NCBI GenBank assembly: GCA_025362395.1
Contig: JANYGK010000038.1
Span: 1 to 57,917 of the forward strand
Reading direction: 5' to 3'
Origin: Bacteroidota bacterium
Lineage (GTDB): Bacteria; Bacteroidota; Bacteroidia; B-17B0; Aurantibacillaceae
Length of the DNA: 57,917 nt
Position 1 is the first letter of the stretch; every line of letters begins with the position of its first letter. A program made the position numbers and the translations under genes. Shown piece by piece: positions 15,547 through 23,914 of the stretch. The notes below the pieces were generated by a model. It did not search any database. It was not told where the DNA came from and saw nothing but the letters and a program-made list of their open reading frames with translations.

Positions 15547-16845
15547 TTATCTCTTGCGGCCACCACCGCCGCCACCTCTCGGAGCTTCCATTTTAGGGGC
15601 GCGTTGCATTTGCTGTTTGGGCTGTTGCATCGGCTTTTGTTGCATAGGGCGTTGTTCAGGCTGCTTTTGTTGCATCGGTTGTTTTTGTTGCACCGGTTGG
15701 TCGAACACTTTTTGACGAGGCGGTTGCTGTTGTTTTTGAACCGGAGGGTTATTTGCCGGTTGTTTACCGGGGTTATCAAATTGTTTTGTTGGAGGCGCAG
15801 TGTTTACGTTATTGTTTTGCTGCTTCATTCCTCCGTCGTTTCGCTGCTGCCTTGGCGGGTTACCGGTGTTATTGATATTCCCTCCGTCATGCGGCTGCAT
15901 CTCCCCGTTTCTCCCGGCGGGTTGATTGTTGTATTTTGTGCCGGGTTGCGCATTGCTTTTATATACCATTTGCCGCTGAGCATAAAAGCCCGATTCCCTG
16001 TTTCTTAATACAGTGGCAGATGAAGTTCTTTTGCCGTAATACCAATTGTGAATGGCCGGTGAACGGTAATAGCCCACTCTTTGATAATACGGATAATGGT
16101 AAAAGTAAGCTCGCCTGTAATGATATTGCCAATACACGGGCTGCCACGGCTGCCACCACATCGGGTAATTATTCCAATACCAGGGCGAGCTCCATGGGCC
16201 GTAGCTCGGGCCGTAAATATATTGAACAGAAGGCCATGCCCACACATTAACTACCACGGTAGGGTTTGAGTTATAATAACTATTGTCCGAAGGGGGTTGA
16301 TTGTTATTTGTATTTGTACTGGAGTTCGAATTAGTTCTGTTTGCATTATCAGTAGTTGAATACACATCGTCTGTATTAGAAGATGCCGGCGGTGGTGAAC
16401 CTGCTGTTGAAGGCTTTGCGGCTGTCTCATCTTTAGGCTCTACTATATAATTTTTTCCGTACAGTTCTTCATCGCCCACTATTTGCACATGCGCATTATC
16501 AGTAGCCGGTTTATCTATTTCAATAACGGCTACATCCTGTGTTTCGGTAGGCGATACAGCTACCTGCAAAACAAGCGTGTGTCCGTTGCCCTCTTTTTTA
16601 TCAATTACTTTTACATAATCCACTTTACCGTCGCCGTCAAGGTCAAGGTTATTCACAGAGTTATCGTTGGAGTTAATAGATTTTTCAAACTCTTCGGGCG
16701 TGGCGGCTTTTTTAAATAGTTCCAAAGCTCCGTACAAATCAAAATTATCGCCCGGTAAGCCCAGTGAATCGGGTTTGGTTTGCGAATAGGAATTAAAAGC
16801 TAAAAGAGAAAAGAATACAGCAAAAAAAGATTTAAGCGTTTTCAT
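15547..16845 (-). CDS. Secreted protein with aromatic-rich centre and Q/N/P-rich tail
   Basis: A 432-residue secreted protein of a family I know only as conserved hypothetical in Bacteroidota. The start at 16845 gives a proper signal peptide (MKTLKSFFAVFFSLLAFNSYSQ); an upstream in-frame ATG at 16908 would bury it. After a helical part comes LDLDGDGKVDYVKVID, an EF-hand-like calcium loop, then a conserved region with VAVIEIDK and QIVGDEELYG. The middle is extremely rich in Trp, Tyr and Pro (WAWPSVQYIYGPSYGPW), and the tail is low-complexity Gln/Asn/Pro ending in a glycine run and RKR. Likely outer-surface or periplasmic. It follows the acyltransferase gene by 62 bases but need not be functionally linked. 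Confidence 0.75.
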   Translation of the reverse strand: MKTLKSFFAVFFSLLAFNSYSQTKPDSLGLPGDNFDLYGALELFKKAATPEEFEKSINSNDNSVNNLDLDGDGKVDYVKVIDKKEGNGHTLVLQVAVSPTETQDVAVIEIDKPATDNAHVQIVGDEELYGKNYIVEPKDETAAKPSTAGSPPPASSNTDDVYSTTDNANRTNSNSSTNTNNNQPPSDNSYYNSNPTVVVNVWAWPSVQYIYGPSYGPWSSPWYWNNYPMWWQPWQPVYWQYHYRRAYFYHYPYYQRVGYYRSPAIHNWYYGKRTSSATVLRNRESGFYAQRQMVYKSNAQPGTKYNNQPAGRNGEMQPHDGGNINNTGNPPRQQRNDGGMKQQNNNVNTAPPTKQFDNPGKQPANNPPVQKQQQPPRQKVFDQPVQQKQPMQQKQPEQRPMQQKPMQQPKQQMQRAPKMEAPRGGGGGGRKR

Positions 16846-16907
16846 AATTAGTGATTGATTTGATGATTTGACACCGATAGTAGCTTCAAGTTTAATACCG
16901 GCAATCA

Positions 16908-17807
16908 CTATTTCCAGAAATCGTAATAGTTAAACCACTGATGCGGATAGGCTTTTACCATATTTTCCAGTTCATTAACATACTTTTGCAACAGATCGGT
17001 GCATACTTTTTCCAGGTCCTTCTCACCTCTTACCCTTGCAACCTGTATAGGCTTAAGTGTAGAAAACTCATAACTAAACTTGCCGGTTTTAACCGCAAAC
17101 ACAATGCATAACGGCACACCAAATTTTGCAGCTAAAATAAAAGGGCCTGCGGGGAATTTTGCGGGGCTGCCGAAAAAATTGGCGGTAAATGTTTTCGCAC
17201 CTTCCCGGTAGCGGTCGCCATGCATTACCACGAGTTCATTATTGCTAAAGGCTTTGTGCAGTTCAATAATATGGCTTTTTGATTCTTCGTCAATAGAAAT
17301 GATATTGATCTTTTTTTCTTTCATCATGTCATCCATATATTGTTTTACATCTTCTTTTTCATTCGTGTACATTAAAATATTAAACGCTGTACCGAGCCTG
17401 TTAAGTCCTTGCCCGGCCACTTCCCAGTTACCGATGTGGGCGCTTACTAAAATGCCCCCTTTACCAATGGCAGCAAGCTCATCCAAATAATGCCCATTTT
17501 TACTTTGGGTTTTAACGGTGTTTTTAATGCCTGCCATTACGGTAACTTTATCAATAATGGTTTGGCCCAGTAAAAAATTGTTTTTGTAAACCGCTAAGCG
17601 GGCGCGCAGCTTTGAATAGCCATGCGCTTTTATAAAGTATTGCCTGATGTATTTATTGGGTTTTGAAAATAGAAAATAATAAAAAGAAACGAAGCGTAAT
17701 ATAAAATAGGCAGGGCGTAACCCAACGGTATTAAGGATAAACCCAAAAATTTTAAATCCCAGCACTTTTCCTTTCGATTGTCCGTCCCAGTTTTGTTTGT
17801 CAGCCAT
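16908..17807 (-). CDS. LpxL/HtrB-like lysophospholipid acyltransferase
   Basis: A 299-residue member of the bacterial lipid A acyltransferase superfamily. The catalytic HX4E motif is intact (AHIGNWE, H124 and E129), followed by GDRYREGAKTFTANFFGSPA, the substrate-shaping block seen in the family, and a typical end (AYPHQWFNYYDFW). It is an inner-membrane-associated enzyme using an acyl-ACP donor. It is the last of five same-strand genes (ammonia-lyase, ketoreductase, ketosynthase, ACP, acyltransferase), so in context it probably attaches an aryl-polyenoyl-type chain to a lipid rather than completing lipid A. A terminator-like hairpin lies just before its start. Confidence 0.87.
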   Translation of the reverse strand: MADKQNWDGQSKGKVLGFKIFGFILNTVGLRPAYFILRFVSFYYFLFSKPNKYIRQYFIKAHGYSKLRARLAVYKNNFLLGQTIIDKVTVMAGIKNTVKTQSKNGHYLDELAAIGKGGILVSAHIGNWEVAGQGLNRLGTAFNILMYTNEKEDVKQYMDDMMKEKKINIISIDEESKSHIIELHKAFSNNELVVMHGDRYREGAKTFTANFFGSPAKFPAGPFILAAKFGVPLCIVFAVKTGKFSYEFSTLKPIQVARVRGEKDLEKVCTDLLQKYVNELENMVKAYPHQWFNYYDFWK

Positions 17808-17820
17808 GTGCCTTTAAATA

Positions 17821-17850
17821 AAAAAACAAAACACGTAAGGTGTTTTGTTT
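17821..17850 (-). terminator. Terminator-like hairpin between ACP and acyltransferase genes
   Basis: AAACAAAACAC (17824-17834) and its perfect complement (17840-17850) form an 11-bp stem with a 5-base loop; read on the minus strand it is followed by six T residues. It lies inside the biosynthetic gene set, so it may lower expression of the acyltransferase relative to the ACP. Confidence 0.7.
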
Positions 17851-17876
17851 AGTATATTATAATATGTTCATCTTAA

Positions 17877-18134
17877 TTAAGCGACTTCTTTTTCTTGTAC
17901 TTTTTTGTAGCAGTAATTATAAAAATCACTGAATGTATGTATTGTTGTAAAATCTTCACCTTTAACTTTAAATCCAAAGTTGCTTTCAATTACTACCACT
18001 AAATCAACATAATCTAAACTATCCAATTCCAGTGTTTCTTTAAGATTAGCTTCAGGTGTAATTTTAGCTTCATCCACTTCAAACTCCTCAACCAAAAAGC
18101 CGTTCACCGTTTTTATAATCTCTGCTTCTGTCAT
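17877..18134 (-). CDS. Acyl carrier protein, pathway-specific
   Basis: An 85-residue acyl carrier protein. The phosphopantetheine attachment site is ELDSLDYVDL with Ser39. Length and helical layout are standard, but it sits in a specialised gene set rather than next to fabF/fabD, so it is probably dedicated to the aryl-polyene-like pathway. It has its own good promoter overlapping the end of the ketosynthase gene, and a terminator-like hairpin downstream, consistent with the carrier being made in excess over its enzymes. Confidence 0.92.
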   Translation of the reverse strand: MTEAEIIKTVNGFLVEEFEVDEAKITPEANLKETLELDSLDYVDLVVVIESNFGFKVKGEDFTTIHTFSDFYNYCYKKVQEKEVA

Positions 18135-18171
18135 ATTTATTCCTTTATAACGTATACTAAATTTGTCTATA

Positions 18172-18201
18172 CAAAATTAGGTAAATTTTTTGATTATCAA
18201 A
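18172..18201 (-). promoter_or_regulatory. Internal promoter for the ACP gene
   Basis: On the minus strand TTTG (18201-18198), an 18-base spacer and TAATTTTG (18179-18172) match the Bacteroidota consensus. It overlaps the last codons of the ketosynthase gene and would start transcription about 30 bases before the ACP ATG. Confidence 0.55.
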
Positions 18202-19397
18202 GTGGAATTTGTCCCGCCAAAGCCGAAAGAATTAGATAAGATCGTCGTTAAATTCGCCTTTTTAGTTTCGGCAATAATATTTAATTTTCGTGAATCTTCG
18301 TCCGGGTTTTCAAAATTAATATTGGGTGCAATAAAATCATTTTGCATCATTAAGGTAGAGTACACTATTTCACTTGCTCCTGCCATCCAACATTCATGAC
18401 CCGTCATAGATTTTGTAGAACTCACCGGGGTATTATGCTCTCCAAAAATAGAACAAATGGCCTGCGCTTCTACTCTATCCCCACCCGGTGTTGATGTGGC
18501 ATGCGCATTAATGTAATCAACCTCTTTAGCCTGAATATTTGATTCTCTAAGTGCCATAGCCAACGAACGTGTTTGCCCATTGACGCTTGAGTTACTGATG
18601 TGTTCACCATTACTGGAAAAACCATAACCCAACACTTCGGCTAATATAGTTGCGCCGCGTTTTTGCGCTGATTCTAAACTTTCTAAAATTACAGTTGCTG
18701 CACCACCGCTTGGTATTAAGCCATCACGGTCTTTATCAAAAGGTTTGGAAGCTTTACCGGGCTCATCTTCTTTAATTGAAAAAGCGCTTAAGCCGTCGAA
18801 CGCGCCAAATGTATAATTGTTTATTTCCTGGGTACCACCGCAAATGACCTGTTGCTGTAAGCCCCATTTTATCATTAAATAACCCATGCCAATGGAGTGA
18901 GACCCGCTTGCACAAGCAGCGCCAAGGGTATAGTTAATTCCTTTCAATTTAAAAATGGTACTCAGGTTCATGGTAGCCGTACAATTCATGGTTTGAAAAA
19001 TAGCGCCTGATCCTAAAAGGGTGGTATCTTTTTTTGCTCTTACAATGTCGTTGGCTTCAATGGTTGCTCCTGCTACACTGTCGTTCCCGTAAATAATGCC
19101 GACCTCATTTTTATCCATAAAATCAGGCTCAATACCTGCTACTTTCAACGCCTCCAAGGTGGCCATATAGGCGTATTCAGCCGGCTCAGCCATTCCTATG
19201 CGTTGCCTTCTGTCCAATAATCCTTTTAATTGCGGACGCTCCACAAAGCCTGTTAATGCGCTTCTATAGCCCATCTCTTTACGTGCAGGGTCAAATATAA
19301 TTCCTGATTTGCCGGTAAATAAAGACTCTTTTACTTCATCCAATGTTTTTCCTAAACAACTCCAGGCTCCAATTCCTGTTATAACTACTCTGTTCAT
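18177..19397 (-). CDS. Beta-ketoacyl-ACP synthase (FabF-like) of an aryl-polyene-type pathway
   Basis: A 406-residue condensing enzyme. The Cys-His-His triad is complete: C162 in GAACASGSHS, H299 in NAHATSTPGGD and H334 in TKSMTGHECWMAG, with the C-terminal NSFGFGGTNSTL loop. It extends an acyl-ACP with malonyl-ACP. No chain-length-factor partner, dehydratase or acyltransferase subunit is encoded nearby, unlike fuller aryl polyene clusters, so either this enzyme works alone or partners lie elsewhere. It follows the ketoreductase gene by 72 bases, a gap that contains an imperfect 13-bp inverted repeat (19419-19431 with 19456-19468). Confidence 0.9.
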   Translation of the reverse strand: MNRVVITGIGAWSCLGKTLDEVKESLFTGKSGIIFDPARKEMGYRSALTGFVERPQLKGLLDRRQRIGMAEPAEYAYMATLEALKVAGIEPDFMDKNEVGIIYGNDSVAGATIEANDIVRAKKDTTLLGSGAIFQTMNCTATMNLSTIFKLKGINYTLGAACASGSHSIGMGYLMIKWGLQQQVICGGTQEINNYTFGAFDGLSAFSIKEDEPGKASKPFDKDRDGLIPSGGAATVILESLESAQKRGATILAEVLGYGFSSNGEHISNSSVNGQTRSLAMALRESNIQAKEVDYINAHATSTPGGDRVEAQAICSIFGEHNTPVSSTKSMTGHECWMAGASEIVYSTLMMQNDFIAPNINFENPDEDSRKLNIIAETKKANLTTILSNSFGFGGTNSTLIIKKFT

Positions 19398-19469
19398 TTT
19401 ATCAATTTTTGATTTAATGAGTTAAAGAATTGTTGAATGAAACTATATAACTCAAAATTTTTTAACTCT

Positions 19470-20216
19470 CTAACTGTACAGTCCTCCGTTCACCGATATT
19501 ACCTGCCCTGTAACATACGAAGAATCTTTACCTACTAAAAATGCGACTACACCCGCTACTTCTTCCGGCTCTCCAAAACGGTTCATAGGAATCATCGCTT
19601 TATAATCGGCTTCATTTATATCCTGTGTCATATCTGTTTTAATAAAACCCGGGGCAACCGCGTTTACGGTAATACCGCGCTTTCCTACTTCCTGTGCCAA
19701 TGCCTTGGTAGCCGCAATAATGGCTCCTTTAGAAGCTGAGTAATTCGTTTGGCCCGGCATGCCTTTTAAACCTGATAAAGAAACAATGTTTACAATACGG
19801 CCTTTGCGTTTACCCAACATGTGTTTAACTACATGGCGCGTAACGTTATAAAAGCCTTTAACCGTTATATCCATTACCCGGTTCCAGTCTTCCGGGTTAA
19901 TAAACACCATCAAATTATCACGGCGAATGCCTGCATTGTTAACCAATACAGCAATTGTTTTATCTTTATTATCGTCTATCCATTTTTCAACATGGGCATC
20001 AGCCTCAGCTGTTATACTCACATCAAATTTCATTAAAACAGCATCTACGCCTTTTGCTTTAACCAGTGCTTCTGTTTTTTTTGCTTCTTCATCATTAGAA
20101 GCATAATTTATAATAATATTATAGCCCATATCGGCCAAGCGCAAACAAATTGCTTTACCTATACCGCGGCCGGCGCCTGTTACTAATGCGTATTCCATAG
20201 TTTTAATCTCTTCCAT
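19470..20216 (-). CDS. 3-oxoacyl-ACP reductase (FabG-like SDR)
   Basis: A 248-residue short-chain dehydrogenase/reductase that reduces the beta-keto group after condensation using NADPH. The cofactor motif TGAGRGIGKA (residues 13-22), NNAG (93-96) and the catalytic Ser/Tyr/Lys (SLSG near 146-149, YSASKG with Y159 and K163) are all present. It starts 14 bases after the ammonia-lyase gene, so the two are co-transcribed. Two in-frame starts exist (residues 1 and 7); both keep the cofactor fold. The neighbours make a pathway-specific ketoreductase more likely than the housekeeping FabG. Confidence 0.92.
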   Translation of the reverse strand: MEEIKTMEYALVTGAGRGIGKAICLRLADMGYNIIINYASNDEEAKKTEALVKAKGVDAVLMKFDVSITAEADAHVEKWIDDNKDKTIAVLVNNAGIRRDNLMVFINPEDWNRVMDITVKGFYNVTRHVVKHMLGKRKGRIVNIVSLSGLKGMPGQTNYSASKGAIIAATKALAQEVGKRGITVNAVAPGFIKTDMTQDINEADYKAMIPMNRFGEPEEVAGVVAFLVGKDSSYVTGQVISVNGGLYS

Positions 20217-20230
20217 CCATTAATCTTTCT

Positions 20231-21769
20231 TTACAATACCTCAATATGGTTGTAAAATATATAATCTCTTACCGCTTTTACTTCTTTATAATGAACGTTA
20301 TCTTCCACAAAACATGGAAATATTTTTCGCAGCTTATCATAAGCCTCTTTTGATTTTGATGATAATTTATCCTGCATTTTTAAATAATCAATGGCTTGTA
20401 AAATCGTCATCCATTCAATAGCCACTACTTCGTAGCTGTTTAAAATTACTTTTTTGCAAATTAATGCGGCATTGGCTCCCATGCTTACTACATCCTGGTT
20501 ATCGTTATTACTCGGTATGCTGTGCACATACATTGGGTTTGATAACATTTGGTTTTCGGCTGTAGTAGAAGTTGCCGTAAATTGAACACCTTGCATGCCA
20601 AGGTTTAAGCCCAATACACCGTGGTTAACAAATGGCGGCAAAATATTGTTTAACTTATTATTCAATAAAAAGTTTAACTGTCTTTCCGCTAACATGGAAA
20701 GCTTTGTAATGGAAATTTTTAATTTATCCATTTCCAAGGCTACATAATCGCCGTGGAAATTACCGCCGTGATACACGTTTTTGCGTTCCCAGTCTACAAT
20801 AGGATTATCGTTGGCCGAATTAATTTCGTTGATCAATACTTCTTTCGCGTAATTTACCGTATCAACAATTGGCCCTACAATTTGCGGCACACACCGAATG
20901 GAATAGTATTCCTGCATTTTCTCCACCAACACATCTACTTCCACTTTTTGGTTGTAGTGATGTTCTTCGCGGCTTTTTACCAGCTTACTGTCTTTTAAAG
21001 TATTCTGTAAAGCTTTGGCAACAAGGTTTTGCCCGTAATGGTGTTTTACTTCGTTTAACGGCGTTGAATAATGATCGTCGAAGCTTTGCACCAGTTCCAT
21101 AATGGTTGCTGAGGCCAACAAGCTCCAGTTCATAAGGTTTTCAGCATAAATAACATTAAGCATCCCAATGCCGCTCATAGCAGAAGTGCCGTTCATTAAA
21201 GCAAGGCCTTCACGAATGTGAATTTCCATAGGCTTCACATTTTCTTTTTTAAATGCTTCGGCTGTGCTTGTAATTGTTCCGTTGTAATATACTTCGCCTT
21301 CGCCTATTAATGTTAAAGCCAAATGCGCCAATTGTACCAAATCACCACTGGCTCCAAGGCCGCCGTGCTCGTATATAACCGGGGAAATATTTTTATTGAT
21401 CAGGTCTTTTATTAAAATTAAAGCATCGGGATGAATACCGGCGTAACCTTGCATTAAGGTATTTAAACGCGCCAACATAACGGCTTTACAATCTATTTCA
21501 GGAATAGGATTGCCTGAACCCGAACAATGGCTGCGAATTAAATTGTATTGCAGCTTCATTTGGTCATCATGGTTAATACGGTATTGCGCCATAGGGCCAA
21601 AGCCGGTATTAATACCATAGATCAATTTTTCACGTGTAAATTCTTTCAAAAAATAATGACTGCGGTATACTTTTCGCAAAGCCTCTTCATCTAACTGAAG
21701 TTCCAGATTACTTATTAAAACCTTGTAGAAATCATCCGCTGAAATTTTCTTATCACCAATCTTTACCAT
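20231..21769 (-). CDS. Aromatic amino acid ammonia-lyase (HAL/TAL family)
   Basis: A 512-residue lyase with the self-processing Ala-Ser-Gly triad (GGLGASGDLVQLAH, residues 140-142) that forms the MIO electrophile, and the catalytic tyrosine in YGINTGFG (Y51). It removes ammonia from an aromatic amino acid to give an arylacrylic acid. The selectivity pair is Ser80-His81 (LIRSHCSG), as in histidine ammonia-lyases and unlike the His-Leu of Rhodobacter tyrosine lyase. The neighbours (ketosynthase, ketoreductase, ACP, acyltransferase) argue for tyrosine or phenylalanine and a coumarate/cinnamate starter, as in flexirubin clusters, and no other histidine degradation gene is near. Substrate therefore open. 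A -7 element TAATTTTG lies at 21795-21788 upstream. Confidence 0.88.
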   Translation of the reverse strand: MVKIGDKKISADDFYKVLISNLELQLDEEALRKVYRSHYFLKEFTREKLIYGINTGFGPMAQYRINHDDQMKLQYNLIRSHCSGSGNPIPEIDCKAVMLARLNTLMQGYAGIHPDALILIKDLINKNISPVIYEHGGLGASGDLVQLAHLALTLIGEGEVYYNGTITSTAEAFKKENVKPMEIHIREGLALMNGTSAMSGIGMLNVIYAENLMNWSLLASATIMELVQSFDDHYSTPLNEVKHHYGQNLVAKALQNTLKDSKLVKSREEHHYNQKVEVDVLVEKMQEYYSIRCVPQIVGPIVDTVNYAKEVLINEINSANDNPIVDWERKNVYHGGNFHGDYVALEMDKLKISITKLSMLAERQLNFLLNNKLNNILPPFVNHGVLGLNLGMQGVQFTATSTTAENQMLSNPMYVHSIPSNNDNQDVVSMGANAALICKKVILNSYEVVAIEWMTILQAIDYLKMQDKLSSKSKEAYDKLRKIFPCFVEDNVHYKEVKAVRDYIFYNHIEVL

Positions 21770-21925
21770 AATTATTTGTGCAATTTACAAAATTACAACA
21801 ATTTTACTATCAGTAGTGCCGGGTATTCCTATTTTATGAATAAAACCTAAAAAAAGCATGAAATTATACGTTTGTTTATTCTTTTCCTTATTTTGCAGCC
21901 TTTAACCCGCTATTTTATACTAAGG

Positions 21926-22993
21926 ATGAATTTTTTTACTAAAGATACAAAAACCGCTTTCGAAGCTATTTCTACCGCTCAATTTATTGCTTTTGCCCCT
22001 ATTTTATTTCAAGCATCAAAAGCATTAAGAGATTTGGGAATTTTAGAATTAGTAAGCAAAAGCGGCGAAGAGGGCCTGGCATTACAGGAAATCTATCCGC
22101 AGGTAAAATTATCAGAATATGGCGCAAGGGTATTGCTGGAAGCGGGTTTAGGAATAGGCTTAGTACTTAGGAACAACGATAAATATACCCTTACTAAAAC
22201 CGGGCATTTTATATTGAATGATAAGATGACAAAAGTGAACATGGATTTTTCGAACGACGTATGTTACGAAGGCATGTTCTCCTTAACAGAAAGTATTAAA
22301 GAAGGAAAACCAACCGGTTTAAAAGCATTGGGTAATTGGCCTACGGTTTACGAAGGGTTATCTATTTTGCCGCAGCCTGCTAAAGACAGCTGGTTTAATT
22401 TTGATCATTATTATTCTGACGGCTCTTTTGACTTGGCTTTGAAGCACGTGTTTAAAAATAACCCCAAACATATTTTAGATATTGGTGCCAACACAGGTAA
22501 ATTTACACTAAAAAGCATGACTAAAGACCCTGATGTAAAAGTAACATTATTGGATTTACCGATACAGTTAGCGGTTGCTAAGCAAAACATTGATGCCGCC
22601 GGTTTCAGTGATCGCGTCAACTACCATCCTCTTAATATTTTAAATGATGCCAACCGTTTCCCGAAAGGGGCAGATGCTATTTGGATGAGCCAGTTTTTAG
22701 ATTGCTTTAGTGAAGAGGAAATTGTAAGTATTTTAAAACGTTGCCACGAGGCTATTTCAGACGATGGACATATTTACATAATGGAAACATTTTGGGATAA
22801 GCAAAAATTTGAGGTCGGTGCCTTTAGCCTGCAAATGACCTCGCTCTACTTTACAAATATTGCCAATGGCAACAGCCAAATGTACGACAGCGCTGTATTT
22901 AATAAGCTAATTGATAAAGCAGGTTTTAAAATAATTGAACAAATTGATAATGTTGGCATAAGCCACTCTGTACAGGTTTGCAAAAAAAAATAA
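21926..22993 (+). CDS. SAM-dependent methyltransferase (O-methyltransferase-like)
   Basis: A 355-residue class I methyltransferase. An N-terminal helical/winged domain (about 1-110, with SGEEGLALQEIYPQVKLSEY) precedes the SAM site HILDIGANTGKFTLKSM and the motifs VTLLDLP and ADAIWMSQFLDCF. The layout resembles plant-type and bacterial small-molecule O- or C-methyltransferases. The frame opens at 21872, but the region before MNFFTKDTK looks hydrophobic and non-coding, and an AAGG precedes the ATG at 21926. It diverges from the ammonia-lyase gene and overlaps the truncated haemoglobin gene, so a modifying role in the aryl-polyene-like pathway is likely. Flexirubin clusters carry comparable methyltransferases. 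Confidence 0.83.
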   Translation: MNFFTKDTKTAFEAISTAQFIAFAPILFQASKALRDLGILELVSKSGEEGLALQEIYPQVKLSEYGARVLLEAGLGIGLVLRNNDKYTLTKTGHFILNDKMTKVNMDFSNDVCYEGMFSLTESIKEGKPTGLKALGNWPTVYEGLSILPQPAKDSWFNFDHYYSDGSFDLALKHVFKNNPKHILDIGANTGKFTLKSMTKDPDVKVTLLDLPIQLAVAKQNIDAAGFSDRVNYHPLNILNDANRFPKGADAIWMSQFLDCFSEEEIVSILKRCHEAISDDGHIYIMETFWDKQKFEVGAFSLQMTSLYFTNIANGNSQMYDSAVFNKLIDKAGFKIIEQIDNVGISHSVQVCKKK

Positions 22994-23358
22994 TGCTGCA
23001 CGACATTACAAACCCGGCTGATGTAGAGCTTTTGGTAAAAACTTTTTACCATACTCTTTTACAAATTGAAAACATTAAACCTGTTTTTGTAAATGTGGAT
23101 GTTGAAAAACACATGCCTCGCATGATTGCTTTTTGGGAATTTGTGCTGCTCGATAAAGAAGGTTATACCACGAATGTATTTGATAAGCACGTTAACTTAC
23201 CACTAAAGGAAGAACATTTTGTTTTATGGCTCAACGCCTTCGAAAAAACAGTACACTCGTTATTTGCGGGCGAAAAAGCGGAAATGGCTATACAGCGCGC
23301 GCAAACCATAGGTTACTCGTTTCAAAGTAAGCTGAAACAAATGGGGAAATTAGGATAA
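22993..23358 (+). CDS. Group III truncated haemoglobin
   Basis: A 121-residue globin of the truncated group III type. The order of motifs matches the family: DITNPADVELLVKTFYH, a central PRMIAFWEFVLL, and LPLKEEHFVLWL with the proximal haem histidine at H75, then FAGEKAEMAIQRAQTIGYSF. These proteins bind O2 or NO, but their physiological role is uncertain. The start is fixed by a TAATG overlap with the methyltransferase stop, so the two are translationally coupled; a redox or oxygen-supply role next to aryl modification is possible but unproven. Confidence 0.87.
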   Translation: MLHDITNPADVELLVKTFYHTLLQIENIKPVFVNVDVEKHMPRMIAFWEFVLLDKEGYTTNVFDKHVNLPLKEEHFVLWLNAFEKTVHSLFAGEKAEMAIQRAQTIGYSFQSKLKQMGKLG

Positions 23359-23362
23359 CATT

Positions 23363-23388
23363 CACCACGGAGTCACAAAGAAACAGAG
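23363..23388 (+). repeat. Left imperfect inverted repeat of the GxxExxY cassette
   Basis: The 26 bases begin CACCACGGAGTCACAAAG and end CAGAG. Their reverse complement recurs imperfectly at 23882-23908: 15 of the first 18 positions match and the last five match across a one-base shift. The repeat begins four bases after the haemoglobin stop. Confidence 0.65.
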
Positions 23389-23480
23389 ATGTTTTGAAGA
23401 GAAAAAATTTGATTTTTTTCCTTAAATTCGCTTTCTAAAAATTACACCACAGATATATAGCGTTCAGGAAAGAAGTTGGT

Positions 23481-23870
23481 ATGGAAGAATTAGTTCAAAA
23501 TAAAATTACGGGTGAAATTCTTGATTATCGTATCGAAGTTCATAGAAATCTTGGTCCGGGTCTTTTGGAATCAACTTATGAAATATGTTTATTAAAAGAA
23601 TTTGAATTAAGAGGTATTAAAGCAGAAGCTCAAATAAAACTGCCAATTTTTTATAAGAATTGCGTCCTAGACCAAAACTATATTATTGATATTTTAGTAG
23701 AAGACGAATTTATTCTTGAATTAAAATCCGTTGAAGCTATACTACCAATTTATAAATCATAATTGATCACATATTTGAAATTGACTAAAAAAAGACTCGG
23801 GTTTTTAATTAACTTTAATGTCCCATTAATGAAGACCGGGTTTCAAAGAGTAATACAAGGCTATAATTAA
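23481..23870 (+). pseudogene. GxxExxY (PDDEXK_3) nuclease-like gene with a nonsense codon
   Basis: The frame encodes a GxxExxY protein, a small PD-(D/E)xK-fold family of unknown function. GLLESTY (residues 27-33) is the name-giving motif; D70 and the ELK at 80-82 are the nuclease-type residues. A TAA at 23760-23762 cuts it at 93 residues, but the same frame continues without shift as LITYLKLTKKRLGFLINFNV and GFQRVIQGYN to a natural stop at 23868-23870, which is the normal family C-terminus. The stop stands exactly where the family has Gln (CAA to TAA, one base). So it is a recent nonsense mutant of a ~129-residue gene, or a suppressed or misread codon. It lies between two imperfect inverted repeats. 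Confidence 0.88.
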
Positions 23871-23881
23871 ATAAAAAAATA

Positions 23882-23908
23882 CTCTGCGGCCTCTGTGCCT
23901 CAGTGGTG
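23882..23908 (-). repeat. Right imperfect inverted repeat of the GxxExxY cassette
   Basis: The 27 bases end in GTGGTG and mirror the repeat at 23363-23388. The repeat stops six bases before the ATG of ileS, so it forms the region from which ileS must be translated. A similar arrangement of CACCAC...CAGAG repeats around GxxExxY genes is familiar from other genomes, which I recall but cannot verify here. Confidence 0.65.
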
Positions 23909-23914
23909 AGAAAA

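Noticed and set aside
15519-15779. 86-residue Asn/Lys-rich frame in the tail of the secreted protein gene
   Set aside because: It is another frame of the Gln/Asn/Pro low-complexity region on the same strand; no start signal.
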